Under the pieces are notes generated by a model. The model worked only from the letters and a program-made list of their open reading frames with translations. It was not told the origin of the DNA and ran no database searches. DNA of 64,000 nucleotides from Diplocarpon mali. Lineage: Eukaryota; Ascomycota; Leotiomycetes; Helotiales; Drepanopezizaceae. The stretch is from contig JAENRP010000059.1 of assembly GCA_024741835.1 (NCBI GenBank), positions 1 to 64,000 on the forward strand, in the 5' to 3' direction. Positions within the stretch are counted from its first letter, which is position 1, and the number at the start of each line of letters is the position of its first letter. Shown here piece by piece: positions 43,941 to 55,638 of this stretch. A program made the position numbers and the translations under genes.

Positions 43941-46503
43941 ATGGCTGGCACTCCCAAGTGGACAGTAGAACAAAAGGAAGCCTGCTACGCTGCCAAGGAT
44001 AGGGGACTCTCGAACGCACAAGTGGCTCTAGAACTAAACAGCATGTTCCCCCGCTGTGGCAAGTTCTTCGACGAAAGTGCAGTGAAATATGCACTGGGAC
44101 TCCGCGTCAAAGGATCCACGTAAGTTCTCTATCCATCCGTCTTCCCAACAAAGTCGCTATGCTCTAGTATTAAGTTCGCTCTTCAGGACGGGCAATGGTT
44201 CCGGCAGGACCACCACACCTTCTATGACTCCTGTAACCTCCATGTCTCACCCATCCTCTGCTATCCCCAAACTCTCTCGACTGGCGACAAACACGCTTGC
44301 CTGCAATCCAAATGCAGGAATGGATCGCAAATATTCTTTGCTGCAGCAAGTTTCTGCCCTCAAAGCCAGCCAGAATCCGAGTATGCCCGTCTTGAACTCT
44401 GCGCCAAATGCTAAATCTGCGAATATGACCGCTCGCTCACGTAGAGCCAAGGATGTAGGAATCACTGCTGTTGCGCAAAGGGTTCCTGCGTGTGCTAACC
44501 AGCTGCAATCTCTCCTGGTGGAGGACTGGTCCCCCCCGCTGGCAGAATTTGAGCCCATAGGTCAACAGCAAGTTGGCCTAAATACTGCTCCAAATCCTGT
44601 GTACATACAAGCTCCCCAAGACAACGACTCATCTCACGCGCAGGCAGACTTTAAGCATATGCACCAGCAGCGAGTTGGCTTAAGTACTGCCCCTCATCTC
44701 ACGTACAAAGAAGCTCCCGAAAATAATGGTTTGTTTTACCCGCCACCAGACATCAACCAGATGTGTGGATATCAACAGCAACAATACCGACGAGCTCACT
44801 TCCCTCTCATCCCTCGTTACTTACCCCGTAACGCCCCCAACGCTGGCTTGCTGGGAACCGACCTTGCCGGATCACATTCTGTGGAAGGGTTTGCGAAAAG
44901 CATTTTCGAACCCCAACTTCCACGGTCCATGCCCTGGAATAAACCTGGGACCTCGGCGAATTGGGACTATAACCAACTGGCCGGAGATATGCAAGAGGGA
45001 CTTTTTCCAAATGCACAAGTGTCTGTTCAGGGCATCTATGCTGCTCCCTCATATAGCAACCCCCGAGATGGGACGACATTTCAGCCTACGTCTCTCTCGC
45101 TATCAGATCAGAGGCAGAGTATCAGTCGTGGAGGATCTTTCCAGAAGTATGGATTGGGAACATTCCCATATCCAAATTCTGGTCCTATTTCGGGTCCTCC
45201 TGTTGGAGTTTACGCGGCAAAGTCCCGGTATCCGCCACATGGCCAGAGAGCCTCGCGAGTTACCATGGGCCCAGTATACGGTCAGAGAAGCGACTTTGGA
45301 AGAACTTCTTTGCTACTTTCTCCAGCCCGTCAGACTCACTTTCCTCGGCCAGCCGGCCCTAGCGATCCACTTTCGACACCAAGAACGGGAAATCCGGCGG
45401 ATATATCACTCTCCCCTCCCAACATGCTCAGATGTACCAATGCTGTAAGCAAAAAGGGAGATCCCATAGCCGATCTTACGGGTAATCATGCGAGTGAGGA
45501 AGTCCACACGACCGATCCACTCAAGAACGCTACGGACAAGTCGAATCTCAAAATCGATGCCTTCCTCGAATATAAAGACTATACGATCCCTGCCATTCCG
45601 ATTCTCGGGCCTTCTGTCCCTAATTCTGGCCGGCAGCTTTTGCCGGAACAAAGTTCCTTTCCAGAATCAGCACCACCTACCTTGGAACTGACTCGACCTA
45701 TTGATACTGCTTCTAGAACGCCACCCGCATCAACTTCTCGCCATATTCCGCCGGTCAATCTTCACCAGCCAGATTTGCTGCAAATCGAGCCACTCGCTCA
45801 AGCTGTTTCAGCCGATATTTCAGCTGCCGTCTTTGCGAGTGGCAAGCGTCCCAGCAGTGCACCAGCTCATCATACTGCCGTCAAAGAGCCCCTTGACAAA
45901 CTTCTGATGAAGAGAAAGGGAGATGAAAGGCAGATCCAGACTTCCGGGGCTACAGAGTCTCCTGCAAAGAAAAAGAGAATTGCGGATGATCTAGAAGCCA
46001 AGAGCCATGAGGCAAAGGGCGAGCTCTTGTCCCGCCAAGCTGGGAGCGACCTGCAGTCGACCGGGCAAGATGTACTCCCGAGTGAGATGCCGGAATTCGA
46101 CGATTCTATGCTCAAAGGATTCGAAAGCGCCCGGGAGGTTCCCGCGCTAGTATACTCCCCAAGCGATGCTATCCTGGCGCAACACTATAACAGCGACATC
46201 TACGAAGGTCTGGTGGTCTGGCGGGATCTGTCAGTAAAGTGCGAGGAAAGAAGTTACATCCCTTGTGGACCAAGCTTAGACAAGGGAGGCCACGAGCTCG
46301 CCGAAGCCGTTGCAGATGGGACTTTCCGAGAGCTGATCGGTCGGAAATTTGCGGAGCATGAAGCGGAAATGAAAAAGATCCGTGAGGACGAAGCCCAGGC
46401 CTACCGACACAGGATGGATGGAACAAAGACCTGGCCGGATTTTGGCTATTTTGGGCCTGCTCGGTATGCGAGCCCCGATACTTATCGTAATTTGTTCCGT
46501 TGA
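43941..46503 (+). CDS. Large disordered protein with N-terminal Myb/HTH-like helical region, unknown function
   Basis: Exons 43941–44119 and 44187–46503, separated by a 67-nt intron (donor GTAAGT, acceptor TTCAG); 831 residues. Residues 1–55 (KWTVEQKEACYAAKDRGLSN and following, with a conserved-looking W and three short helices) resemble a Myb/homeodomain-like helix-turn-helix and could bind DNA. Residues about 60–640 are low in hydrophobics and rich in Pro, Ser, Gln and Tyr, hence probably disordered. A basic patch SPAKKKRIADDLE (about residue 650) looks like a nuclear localisation signal. The last 120 residues are charged and helical, ending GYFGPARYASPDTYRNLFR. Likely a nuclear, possibly regulatory protein; no family named with confidence. 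Confidence 0.72.
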
Positions 46504-46762
46504 CTTGTGGGATCTGCGTCCTCGAATAGTCACGCTTGTTAATATGTCACGGTGGAGAGAAAGGACTCGGAAATTGTATATTTCAATAGTTTCTTTTCAG
46601 ACACAAACAAACTGCCTTGACAATACACCCTTTCCCTGATCTTGCAAAAGGCTGAAACCCCGGTGTTTGGTTTGAGATCATCCTGTGTGGGCGTTTTATC
46701 TGAGTCTCGCAGCTCCATGCCTCCCTAGAGAAGTTTCCAGTCGAACTCGACACTGGTGGCAC

Positions 46763-49490
46763 CTACACAGAGGTGATAATCGTGATTGCGTGTGCATCAA
46801 GATCCATCGAGCATTTCCGCAGGGCGATATTCTCAGGTTTGGTGAGCAGCCAGCATGAAGCGTACATATTAACTCTTTTTGCGGAATCAACAAAGTGTTC
46901 GAACTGGTGTGACGGGGGTCGTGAGACGAACCTGTCGATGCAAGCGCCGCCAATCCGCGCGCCGACTCTCTGAGCCTGGAACCCGCGATCTTCAGAGCGA
47001 GAGATGTACCACGGAGCCAGCGCCACACTCCGCAGCAGCGCCTTTCCGCCGAGCTTTCGAGCCCGGTGAAGCTTCTCAGTCTGCCGAACTGCTTCCCCGG
47101 CCGCGGGATCAACCCAGTCCATCCTGTCCATGACCACAGCCACAGTCAGCGTGGCGGGCGTCAAGCGGGATACAACTTCCTCGAGTCTGTCAGTATGAAT
47201 GCGGAGACCGTCGAAGGCATGGCCCCGCGAAGGTCTCTGGCGGGACTTTGGCGCCAGGTAGTCAGGGTGGCAGCGCTGCGAGTAAGCGCCCTGCATACAG
47301 ACCAGGTAATACGGATTATCTTCCCCAATAAGCGAGGTATTGATCCCAGGGTCAAGAGTCTGAACCATATACTCCCATATCGCCTTTCTCTTGCTCCACC
47401 TAAGATCCTTTGCCGAATGAGCTAACGGGTTGGCACCTCCCGAGCTCTAGGTGATCGTCTCCGAAGCCAGGTGGTCCGCCTCCAGCATGGCGAGCTGGTT
47501 GTGCGGCACGCCGAGAGCGGCCCGCAGGAACTTCTCTTGCGAGGTGACGAGGTTGGAAAAGAGGCGAGACATGATGATACGCCGGATCTTGGTAGTCTAT
47601 ATCTCGCGCTGCTCGTTCAGCGTCTTGGCCTCCAGGAGCGCGCTGTTTTGAGAGCTGAAGCGGAGATTCGCGGCTAAGAGGCGGATTACGCGAATAGCGT
47701 GTCTGGAGCCGCCGGTCTCGTAGAGAACTTTGCCGCGCGCGGATGTGAAGACATGGGTGTTGTTCAGCCAGTATTGGAATGCTCGCGAAGACATGTGCGG
47801 TGACAGGCGGGAGATTAGGAGGTCATGGAAGCCCGGATGCTTCCCCTGACCGAAGAGTTTCCACGCATCGGCGTAGGAGAGTGCGGTAAAGGATGCGGCT
47901 TTGAGCTCGAGTAGATTGTTTTGGTTAGGGTTCAGGTCGACGGCATGGGTGCGGGCCGGGTATGAGAGGGCATATGAGAAGATATTGTCGCCGGCTGAGG
48001 TGATGGCGAGGACGACGTCTGAGGATGTGAGTTTGAGGAGGCGGTGGTCCACTCGTGTGTCTTCCCAAGTGAACGCGTAGATATATTCATGTCCGAATTG
48101 GATGTGCTTCTTTAGCTGGTCATCATGGTGGATTTCCCAATGGTGATTTTGGTAGAAGAGCGATGGAAGTGGGAGATTGGCGGAGAGATTAATGATTGCA
48201 GCGTCCCAGGCTTTTGAGCGCAGCTCCGCAGGACTGGATCTCTCAACAGTACGAGAGAGGGCGCTCGTGTGATTCATGGGCGATAGATATGAGGACTCTG
48301 TGGCTGCTGCGTCAAGACGCTCCACTATTTCTCGTGGGTAATTTGGTGAGTTTGGTGTCTAAGGTCGAATTGGGGTGCCGACCCAGATGTAGTAAGGAAT
48401 GAATCCGAGAAGCACGTTTCGTGAGTCAGCATTTGACACAGTCCCGAATCGATACTCGAGGTAATCTCTACGCTCCGCTTCGAGACCGACTTGGTCAACG
48501 TCGAACCAAGCTCTCTAAAATAGGCGCCCAAACCATTTGACGTGGCGATTAACGACTCCCGGTATAATTCCTGCAACTCAAGTCCACGATGGACTGGACG
48601 TAGAAGTCGACGACTCCACAGATACCGGTAGGTGAGGGTAGGTAATTCAGAAAACAAATGACCGAGTAAAAATCAGGCTTCCCAGGTTAGTGATAGGCAG
48701 AGACTTGTGGCAGCTAATGACTAGACTTACGATCGCAGACAAACTATACGACAGGGTGACAAGGTCAGCTCCAAAGCTCGCGGAGTTATTCTCCGAGAAG
48801 TAACTCAGCGGGAGAGCAAAGCCAATATCATCAACGCCCCGATCCAATATCTCATGATCTTCGAGACAGAATTTCCTGGCATCCTGGCAGACAACCTTAA
48901 CGTTCTTCCAGGCTAATCGCGCGAACCTTTTTCTGGAGACTTCACAGAGAGGTGGCGAGAAGTCAGCTAGGTAGACACTCGAGAAGAACTCTCCCACATC
49001 GATGAATTCAGACATGGCCTCGATATTCCAGCCTGTACCGCCACCGATCTGCCACCAATGCAATCAGTGGCTGCTTTAGATAAGGACATTTAGTACTCAA
49101 ATCAACCCAGATACGCTTTGGGTCGTGCGTGCGAGCTTTAGCAGCCTTGTGCACAAGTTGAGCAGCCATTACTTCGAGTATATCCTCACGGCCTCTTAAC
49201 AATTTCTTTCTGGTCACATCGTAAACATCCGCCTGCGTCTTGTAGGAGCTTTCGAGAGCATTCTGCTGACCGTTTCCCGTCCCATCTCCTGTATGTGGCT
49301 TCAAGAATGACACCTAGAAGAAGCGTATAAACGAGCCAAGAGCAGTGGGATTTTCTTCCACTACAGTCTCTGACTTGGAAGAGAGAAAAGTTGCGGCAAA
49401 AACAAAGCCTACGAGGAGAAACGTTACGCCAACGACAAATATCTGGGTGTGAGGATCCTGAAGGAGGATGCTAGGGATAAGAGAGGCCAT
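46763..49490 (-). pseudogene. BTA1: Betaine-lipid (DGTS) synthase, BTA1-like fusion, multiply disrupted
   Basis: Recognisable from its order: an N-terminal membrane anchor (ATG 49490; FVVGVTFLLVGFVFAATFL), the methyltransferase half (IGGGTGWNIEAMSEF; VVDFYVQSIVDLS) and the DUF3419 3-amino-3-carboxypropyl transferase half (FTWEDTRVDHRLLKL; VLAITSAGDNIFSYAL; IGEDNPYYLVCMQG; FDGLRIHTDRLEEVV; VNMYASCWLLTKPE). BTA1 makes the phosphorus-free lipid DGTS from diacylglycerol and S-adenosylmethionine. Lesions: TAG at 49314–49316 (FIRFF-stop-VSFLKPH, possibly hidden by an in-frame 51-nt intron); first-intron donor at 49100 reads TTGAGT instead of GTGAGT; one-base deletion near 48558; TAG at 48515–48517 in FGRLF-stop-RAWFD; TAG at 48359–48361; TAG at 47597–47599 (NEQREI-stop, Trp expected); TAG at 47449–47451. 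Still, the 243-codon block 47597–48325 is intact and well conserved, so the loss seems recent. Confidence 0.85.
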
Positions 49491-52108
49491 GATGCTTTAT
49501 CATCGCTGGTTGGATGAGAACTGAAGTCGAATTAGTCGAAAGTGTGGGAAATTTGAGAAACGATTCTTCAAAACATATGAGAAGGAGGGGGGAGGAAGGG
49601 ACAGGATGGTAATTATTTGGGTGGCGACGCATCATAACCACCTCATACAATCCGTCTAGGAGTTGACACTTTTCTCGGCTCGGGGCAAAGTCAACACTTT
49701 CGGCCTATCATAGCAACACATGGGCTGTCCGTACAAGTGTAGAGAGGCAGGAGATGAGGGGTCCACGGCGCTAGAAACACCTTGTCGCGGATCGAGAGTT
49801 GGTATATCGGCTGGTAGCTATACAAAGATATCTCCAAGCGCCCAGTGGACATTTCCGACGTGTCAGCGAAAAAGAGGTGAGATTGTATGCAGTAGTAGCT
49901 CGAGATCCCCAGCTTACAAGGCGTCGGCACTTTATTATCCACCACCGAGCGAAGCAAGCATCGCAGCTGCGATCATTTCGTCAATGTAAGCCCGCTTGTG
50001 TTGATCCCGATTGATGGGAGGAGTCAAGTAGGTACAAAGGACATGTGGACTAAGTACTTGGTGTTTTGGGGTCTGGAGATGGCAGGTCGTTGAAGTCGCT
50101 TGCGGTGGCCAATCACAGCACGGCGTGACTCCACGCTCGATGACTATTGGTTCTGTGGACAGTACTTTTCCGAGTTTCGTCGATAAATATATTTGATATT
50201 CAGCTCTATTCCTCCGAGCTGAAGAGCCTCGCGATAGCTTCCATTTTATCTCTGAGAGTTTACAGGCGTGACGAAACTTGTCGCCGTGTGTTAAAGATCA
50301 CAAGTGACCTGCCCCTTTTCACTCGCTTAGCTGGCATATCCAGGAGCAACATCACCATACCCGCAAGTCCAGCCAGTCTGAAGATGTGCCATCATAAAGA
50401 CCCAGTTAGGCCCTTGATTATTACAGTCTCGCACGAACCCTCTGTTCCCAAGTGGAAAATCCTTGAGCACCTCCATAATAGCCTCTAACTCTTATTTTTC
50501 CTCATGCCCTCCTTGCTCATCGTACTCTCCGCCTGTAACTCAACCACCATAGCTATTTGTATATGACTCGGGCTTTGACTCACTTGGTGTAGGCGGAGTC
50601 CTGTATATAGCTTCCTGAGTTCTCTCTTCTCGAATTCTCTTCTCTCTTCATGCGTCTACCACTGACAATGCTACGCTTCACCACACCTTCTGACTCCTCC
50701 TATACTACTGCGCGATACCGCCGTATCTTGATTTAGTCTCCTCAAATCGAACCCAGTCCTCCCGCCGACAATCATGATCCTCCGAGTGTATGCTTACACC
50801 AAGGCTCATATCCTGCCGTAGATAACGGCCAAAGCATCTTCTCAAACTCCTCACTCAGATCACGTAGCTATTAAGCTGAATGCCGCTCTCGTAATGTTTC
50901 AAGCAGAAAGAACTTGCGAATAGAGTGGTTTCCAGAGCTTGGTAGGCGTGTCGGTAGACTCGGATGACTTGATATGCTTTACTTCTACGAAGAGGTCGTT
51001 GCAGGCATGGAACTAGAGCCGATGTACACGGTAGCTAAGAAGTTCAAGTTCTCCATTCAGACCCTGAGAGCTCCGGGGGGAGAGGCAAATAAAATACTAC
51101 TGGGTTGACCCGTATATCACTGGATAGCCTTCTCTAATAGATAGCTCGACGATGCGGGTGGCGTCTACATCTTTTAGTGCTCTCGTCCCAGAGTATTTTC
51201 GAAGGAGATTGAACTCACCGCCCAAAGCAGACATATGCCAACTCATACTTGTGAAACCATCACCATACACACATTCATAACATGACAGATAGTTTCTCTC
51301 CTCCCACTTCCTTCCAAAGAATTGATGGGCGCCCTGATCGTCGAGTTCAAGCAGCCCATCTTATCTGAGTCCTTTTCCTTTTCACCTTGGGGTAGGACCC
51401 CTCGCGGCACCTCTCTGATCATGTTTCTCTGGGGTAGGATAGACGGTATTGTATTGAGTTAGACTCTGGAGATGGAAATTTGAATATAGGATAGTAGAGT
51501 GTACTGGTCGAGCCTGACGCAAGTGTGGGCGAAGCGGATGGAGCGGGAGTGTCTCATATCGAGTGTATAAGAGGCGTTGGAGAGACAAGCGAGGGAGCCT
51601 ATTGGTGGGGAGGGGGAGGGAGGGGGGAAAGGGGGCTCATACCACGGGATGAAGAACAATAGGCTTTGGAAGAGCCTTTGATGAAACGCATCTTAATGCT
51701 CCAGGTGCAAGAGAACTGGCGTAATACTGAAGCGCACATACCCCTTTTAGAAAATGCTTCAGCCATGAATCGAACAGGGGCCTTTGGTCATCTAATTCCC
51801 ATATCACCAATCGGAGAAACTGTACTTGTGCCTATGGTATATATCTAGGCCAGCAAGTTCTGAGGCTTTGGATATTATGGTCACTAATCATGCCTTCCGC
51901 AGCAATAGACAGATGTACAGTAGCTCCTAAAATTTTACCAGTAGTCTTTACAAATGCATCCAATGAATCCGCATGATCCTGTGATATCTATCAATTATCC
52001 CTAGGTTATTCCATTCACAGATCTCGGCCGACTTCAATCACATTTATGGCCCAGATAATTTTCGTACGCCGGACTCCAGACAATGGACCCTTACACGAGC
52101 ATGCAGCT
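49491..52108. other. Gene-poor stretch upstream of BTA1 pseudogene and downstream of NOC2
   Basis: No intact gene supported. Short frames only. At about 50890–51090 a 60-codon stretch (EWFPELGRRVGRLG-stop-LDMLYFYEEVVAGMELEP) is coding-like but unrecognised. A possible dehydrogenase relic lies near 51870–52000. A purine-rich tract (GGGGAGGGGGAGGGAGGGGG) is at about 51608–51630. Confidence 0.45.
51870..52000 (-). pseudogene. Possible short-chain dehydrogenase relic (very tentative)
   Basis: On the minus strand, IDIT and, one base out of frame, DHADSLDAFVKTTGKILG recall the DVTD...LDAFVKxTxxxFG segment of SDR enzymes. It continues as GATVHLSIAAEGMISDHNIQ with no stop for about 35 codons. No glycine-rich start or Tyr-x-x-x-Lys site is found nearby, and NOC2 occupies the place where the N-terminus would be. 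It may be chance similarity. Confidence 0.18.
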
Positions 52109-54409
52109 CTATTTATCATCTTCCTCGGACTCAGAGCCAGCCTCGGAGTCATCGTCGTCGTCTTCCATTTTCTCACCATTCCCTGCCCCAGACTTCTCCT
52201 TCTCGCGGTCGAGCTTCCGCTTGCGGTCTTCCTCTCTCCGACCCTCTTCCAGGAGTCTTGCCTTCTCCTCACGTTGCTTTCTCTGTCCGGAAACAAATGC
52301 ACCGAGAGGTGTCTTCTCCCACTCGAAGTACTTCAGGAAATTATCAACACCCGCTCGGTTGTTTGGTGCGAACTCAACTTTGGCTCGCTTTTCCTCAATG
52401 AACTTGGCGTTCGCTTCGATTTTCTGGAGCAAAAAGATAAAGGAAGAGTTAACCTTGTTATTCTTGTTTCCGGTAACCTTATGATTTGCATCTTTCAACC
52501 ACCGTTTCATCATCACTACTACTGGTAAAGCCAGTTCAGGGAAAGCGATATTAGTAGACCAGAGGACAAAAAACTCGGATAGCAACTCGGCAACTTGCTC
52601 TCCAACTCCATCCTGGTATACTCTTGTTTTGAGATATGAAGTTTGCGCTTTATAATTTGTGGCGAAGTCGAGACTTTTGAGAGTGCTGGCTTTTGGAGGC
52701 TTCTTCATCTCGGCCGAGTTAAGAACTTCCAATAATGCCGATGCTAAAGGGATATAAGTTCCAGTTGCCCTAGAAAGTCTGAGGAGCGAACGCATCAAGT
52801 GGAAGCGGAGAGGGAAGTACGCGGATGTAGGTATGAGTCGCATAGCTCCGAGGGTGACTTGCACTGTAGGATAGATCAATGGTCGCAGTTCAGACTCCGT
52901 GCCAAATTCAGCTTCCTTCACTGGGTTGCAGTGCTCCGACAGAACGCAGGACCAAAAATCGAGTGAGTGTACGTATTGCCAGTTGTAGACCGTCTTGTAA
53001 GACTCTTTTTGGTTGTTGGTGATACTGCTTCGGAGATGGATGGCAGCTTGGCGAATGAAGGAGAATCCAGTGGCGTAGCCAACGCCTGCATCAATACCCC
53101 AAAGCTCTGCTGCCGAGTTCTTCATCAAATTGATTCCCTGGATCGTGTGTACTGTAGTGCTTCGGCTCCCTCTGACCAGCCCCTGGTACACAGTCTTTAA
53201 GACAGCTTCTCGCAATCCAGGATCTCCAATCACAGTTAGTCTTCGCAGTACGAGGAAGGCTGTAATCCGGGTGGCTTCATCGCTCGAAGAATCTGACCAA
53301 ACATTGACAACCGTCTTAACGATGTTTTTTAGCACCTTCTTGAACGAGAGAAGATATGGAAGGAGGGGAGTAACTGCAGAGAGTGTGAGTTTGAGTGTGG
53401 GTGCGTCGGAAAGGGCGGTAAGGAGATGATGCAGGGATGATGTGTATGATTTGAGGAGCGGCGTCAGGGTCTTGAATTTCTTCGAATCCGTTGATACCCT
53501 TACTTTGCCTGCCGCAGTCTCCTTGACAGGAATGTGGTGGTTGAGAACCTCCGGAACGTACTGAAGGGCCGCGACGAGTAATTGGTGGTAGACTCCGGAG
53601 CTTGAGATAGCGTACTTGTAGTTCTTCCTGTCATCCTCGTTGACATGTGCAGCTGCTCTGAACGCAAGAACAGTTTGCCGCATGGCTCGCAACGAGCGTT
53701 GATCCTTCATGGCCTTTGTCCATTTTGCTACAATATTTTTCGTAAGCTCCGTCGCGTCTTCTGCTTCAGATTCAGAGGCCATCTCCTGGGCTTCCTCGAC
53801 GACAGTCTTTTTGGACTTCTTTTGTTTCTTCTTGGGCTGCTCATCTCCATCCCCGCTTAATGTATCGACCTCCGCTAAACCTCCATCTTCTTCGAATTCG
53901 AGGGCTTCGGGATCATTCTCCTTCAAATATTTGTAGAATTCCGGATCCTTGCTTGCCAGTGCGTCCATGGCATCTTTACTCATCCCAACGTCATCTCCAG
54001 TTTCACTCCCATCCTCACTATCGCTCATCACAGGCGCTTCCTCAAAAGAAGCCTCCGAGGAGTCGTCGTCCTCCACTACAGGTTCTGACCGTTTTCGTTT
54101 CCCCAATTTCTCAGGCACAGGCTTAGATTTTGATTTCTTCGCAAGATTTTCAGGAATCTCGAATCCCCCCTGAAAGAAGTCGTCCACATTCATCTTGCCG
54201 AATGAATCTTCCTTCACAGGCTTCTTTCCCTGAAATTCCTCTTCTCCACCCTTTCCCTCGAATTGTGCATCTGTCGCATTGCGGGCTTGTCGCTTGGCCT
54301 TGACCTGGTTCCGCTGCTTAATCTTCGCAACAGCCTTACGCTTCTCAAGAGTGTCCTTGAGATGGTTCCTCTCGAATTTACGAGTGGATTTTTTCGTGCT
54401 TTTAGCCAT
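52109..54409 (-). CDS. NOC2: NOC2, nucleolar complex protein 2 (60S ribosome biogenesis)
   Basis: A single uninterrupted frame of 766 residues from ATG 54409. The N-terminus is basic (MAKSTKKSTRKFERNHLKDT). An acidic region with YLKENDPEALEFEEDGG (about residue 165) is a Noc2 hallmark. The conserved helical NOC2 domain spans about residues 300–690 (ILVLRRL-type repeats, AGVGYATGFSFIRQAAIHLR, VYNWQYVHSLDFWSCVLSEH, IPTSAYFPLRFHLMRSLLRL, WSTNIAFPELALPVVVMMKRW). The C-terminus is highly charged (EEGRREEDRKRKLDREKEKS and a poly-Asp/Glu end). Noc2 pairs with Noc1/Noc3 to move pre-60S particles through the nucleolus and nucleoplasm and is essential in yeast. It shares a 248-bp divergent promoter with VPS28. 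Confidence 0.95.
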   Translation of the reverse strand: MAKSTKKSTRKFERNHLKDTLEKRKAVAKIKQRNQVKAKRQARNATDAQFEGKGGEEEFQGKKPVKEDSFGKMNVDDFFQGGFEIPENLAKKSKSKPVPEKLGKRKRSEPVVEDDDSSEASFEEAPVMSDSEDGSETGDDVGMSKDAMDALASKDPEFYKYLKENDPEALEFEEDGGLAEVDTLSGDGDEQPKKKQKKSKKTVVEEAQEMASESEAEDATELTKNIVAKWTKAMKDQRSLRAMRQTVLAFRAAAHVNEDDRKNYKYAISSSGVYHQLLVAALQYVPEVLNHHIPVKETAAGKVRVSTDSKKFKTLTPLLKSYTSSLHHLLTALSDAPTLKLTLSAVTPLLPYLLSFKKVLKNIVKTVVNVWSDSSSDEATRITAFLVLRRLTVIGDPGLREAVLKTVYQGLVRGSRSTTVHTIQGINLMKNSAAELWGIDAGVGYATGFSFIRQAAIHLRSSITNNQKESYKTVYNWQYVHSLDFWSCVLSEHCNPVKEAEFGTESELRPLIYPTVQVTLGAMRLIPTSAYFPLRFHLMRSLLRLSRATGTYIPLASALLEVLNSAEMKKPPKASTLKSLDFATNYKAQTSYLKTRVYQDGVGEQVAELLSEFFVLWSTNIAFPELALPVVVMMKRWLKDANHKVTGNKNNKVNSSFIFLLQKIEANAKFIEEKRAKVEFAPNNRAGVDNFLKYFEWEKTPLGAFVSGQRKQREEKARLLEEGRREEDRKRKLDREKEKSGAGNGEKMEDDDDDSEAGSESEEDDK

Positions 54410-54657
54410 TGTGAAATCGCGTGCAGATGGTAGACTTTCTGATGCTCAGAAAAGTGATAAAATTTTGGTCGGTGCATTGTGTAAGTTAAACCTGTTTGGG
54501 TCGATTGAGGCGGTGTGTAGCATGTTCGCCTGGCAGAATTTGAACCCACAGTCCCGACACCAACCGACCAGGCGCACAAGACTTATCTAGGTAGGCAACT
54601 AAGGTTCAGCCTCCCGGTCCAAGTATCAACAAAGTGGGATACAAAGCGGGCCGGACA
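54410..54657. promoter_or_regulatory. Divergent NOC2/VPS28 promoter
   Basis: 248 bp between two outward-facing start codons. It contains an inverted pair CGCCTGG (54530–54536) and CCAGGCG (about 54568–54575) around a TTTGAACCC box that is tRNA-like but lacks a full cloverleaf. Confidence 0.6.
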
Positions 54658-55475
54658 ATGTATCCAGCTGCTCGACAGGCGTATGCGCCTACCCCTCACA
54701 GCTACATACCAAACACGACATTATCTGCAACTATCAACCTTGACGAGGTAAGACTTCCATTGAGATCTCCAAACATCTCCCCAAGTTATCTAATTAAGAA
54801 TCGGTCGTAGGAGGTCAAGCTTGCAGAGACTAGAGCGGAACGAGATCTCCAAGACTCACTTGCAGAGGTTTTCAGCATAATTATTACTCTGGACGAGCTG
54901 GAAAAGGCATACCTCAAAGATGCGATCTCAGAGGCGGACTATACGGAAATCTGCGATCGGTTGTTGAAACAGTACAAGCAGATTCTAGCAGATGAAGCTG
55001 TCTCGAGGGAGTTCAGGGACCTTGAGTCGTTCAAAACTGCTTGGGATGTATGTGAACGATGGAATTCTTCGGAACCGATGACTAATTCCAGCAGATGGAG
55101 GTACCCCGAGCAACTGAACGAATTCGAATCGGCCTTCCTAGCACGGTGACTGCGCCATCAATAAATACAATATCAGGCGGGAACAGCGGCTCCAACGGAA
55201 CCTTGATTCTGGAAGCTACGCAGGACTTTATTACTTTCTTGGATGCCTTGAAGTTGGGTCTACTTGCGAAGGATCAACTCCATCCGCTCCTCTCTGATGT
55301 CATACAGAGTGCGAATAAAGTGACCGATCAGGACTTTGACGGGCGGGGGAAAATCGTGCAATGGCTCATTACTTTAAATCAGATGAAAGCCACGGAAGAA
55401 GTCAGTGAAGATCAGGCTAGGGAACTGGAGTTGGACATGAACAGTGCGTATCAGGGGTTCAAGGCGACGTTGTGA
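54658..55475 (+). CDS. VPS28: VPS28, ESCRT-I subunit
   Basis: Exons 54658–54747, 54811–55047 and 55095–55475; 235 residues, each exon a whole number of codons. Introns are 63 and 47 nt (donors GTAAGA and GTATGT). The N-terminus MYPAARQAYAPTPHSYIPNT is followed by the VPS28 core helices (SLAEVFSIIITLDELEKAYL, YTEICDRLLKQYKQI, FRDLESFKTAWDMEVPRATE) and the C-terminal four-helix bundle (FITFLDALKLGLLAKDQLHP to QWLITLNQM and ELELDMNSAYQGFKATL). VPS28 joins VPS23 and VPS37 in ESCRT-I, sorting ubiquitinated cargo into multivesicular bodies and, in filamentous fungi, also supporting ambient-pH signalling. Length is normal. It converges with MDM12, 163 bp apart. Confidence 0.95.
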
Positions 55476-55638
55476 TGAGGGGGTGAAGCGGGAGTTGGAT
55501 ATCCAAGGCTTTGGTACCGCGGGCATAGCGTCGGAGTTTTGATTCGCTGCACGGTTGGAATTGACTCGCATTTTGAGCTACTTATCAGCGCTGGAATAAA
55601 TGGAATGTACGACGTAGTTTATGTCTTTAAGTAATTCA

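Noticed and set aside
47066..47425. Plus-strand frame of 119 codons over the BTA1 3' region
   Set aside because: Lies opposite well-conserved BTA1 sequence and has no features of its own.
51740..51820. Second box-B-like motif (TGTTCGATTCA on the minus strand)
   Set aside because: The T-arm has a mismatch, no matching acceptor stem is found, and box A is poor.
54520..54600. tRNA-like sequence in the NOC2/VPS28 promoter (box-B-like GGTTCAAATTC and CGCCTGG/CCAGGCG stem on the minus strand)
   Set aside because: With the paired acceptor the span is only about 50 nt and has no anticodon arm. Extending it to about 73 nt loses the box A position and acceptor pairing.
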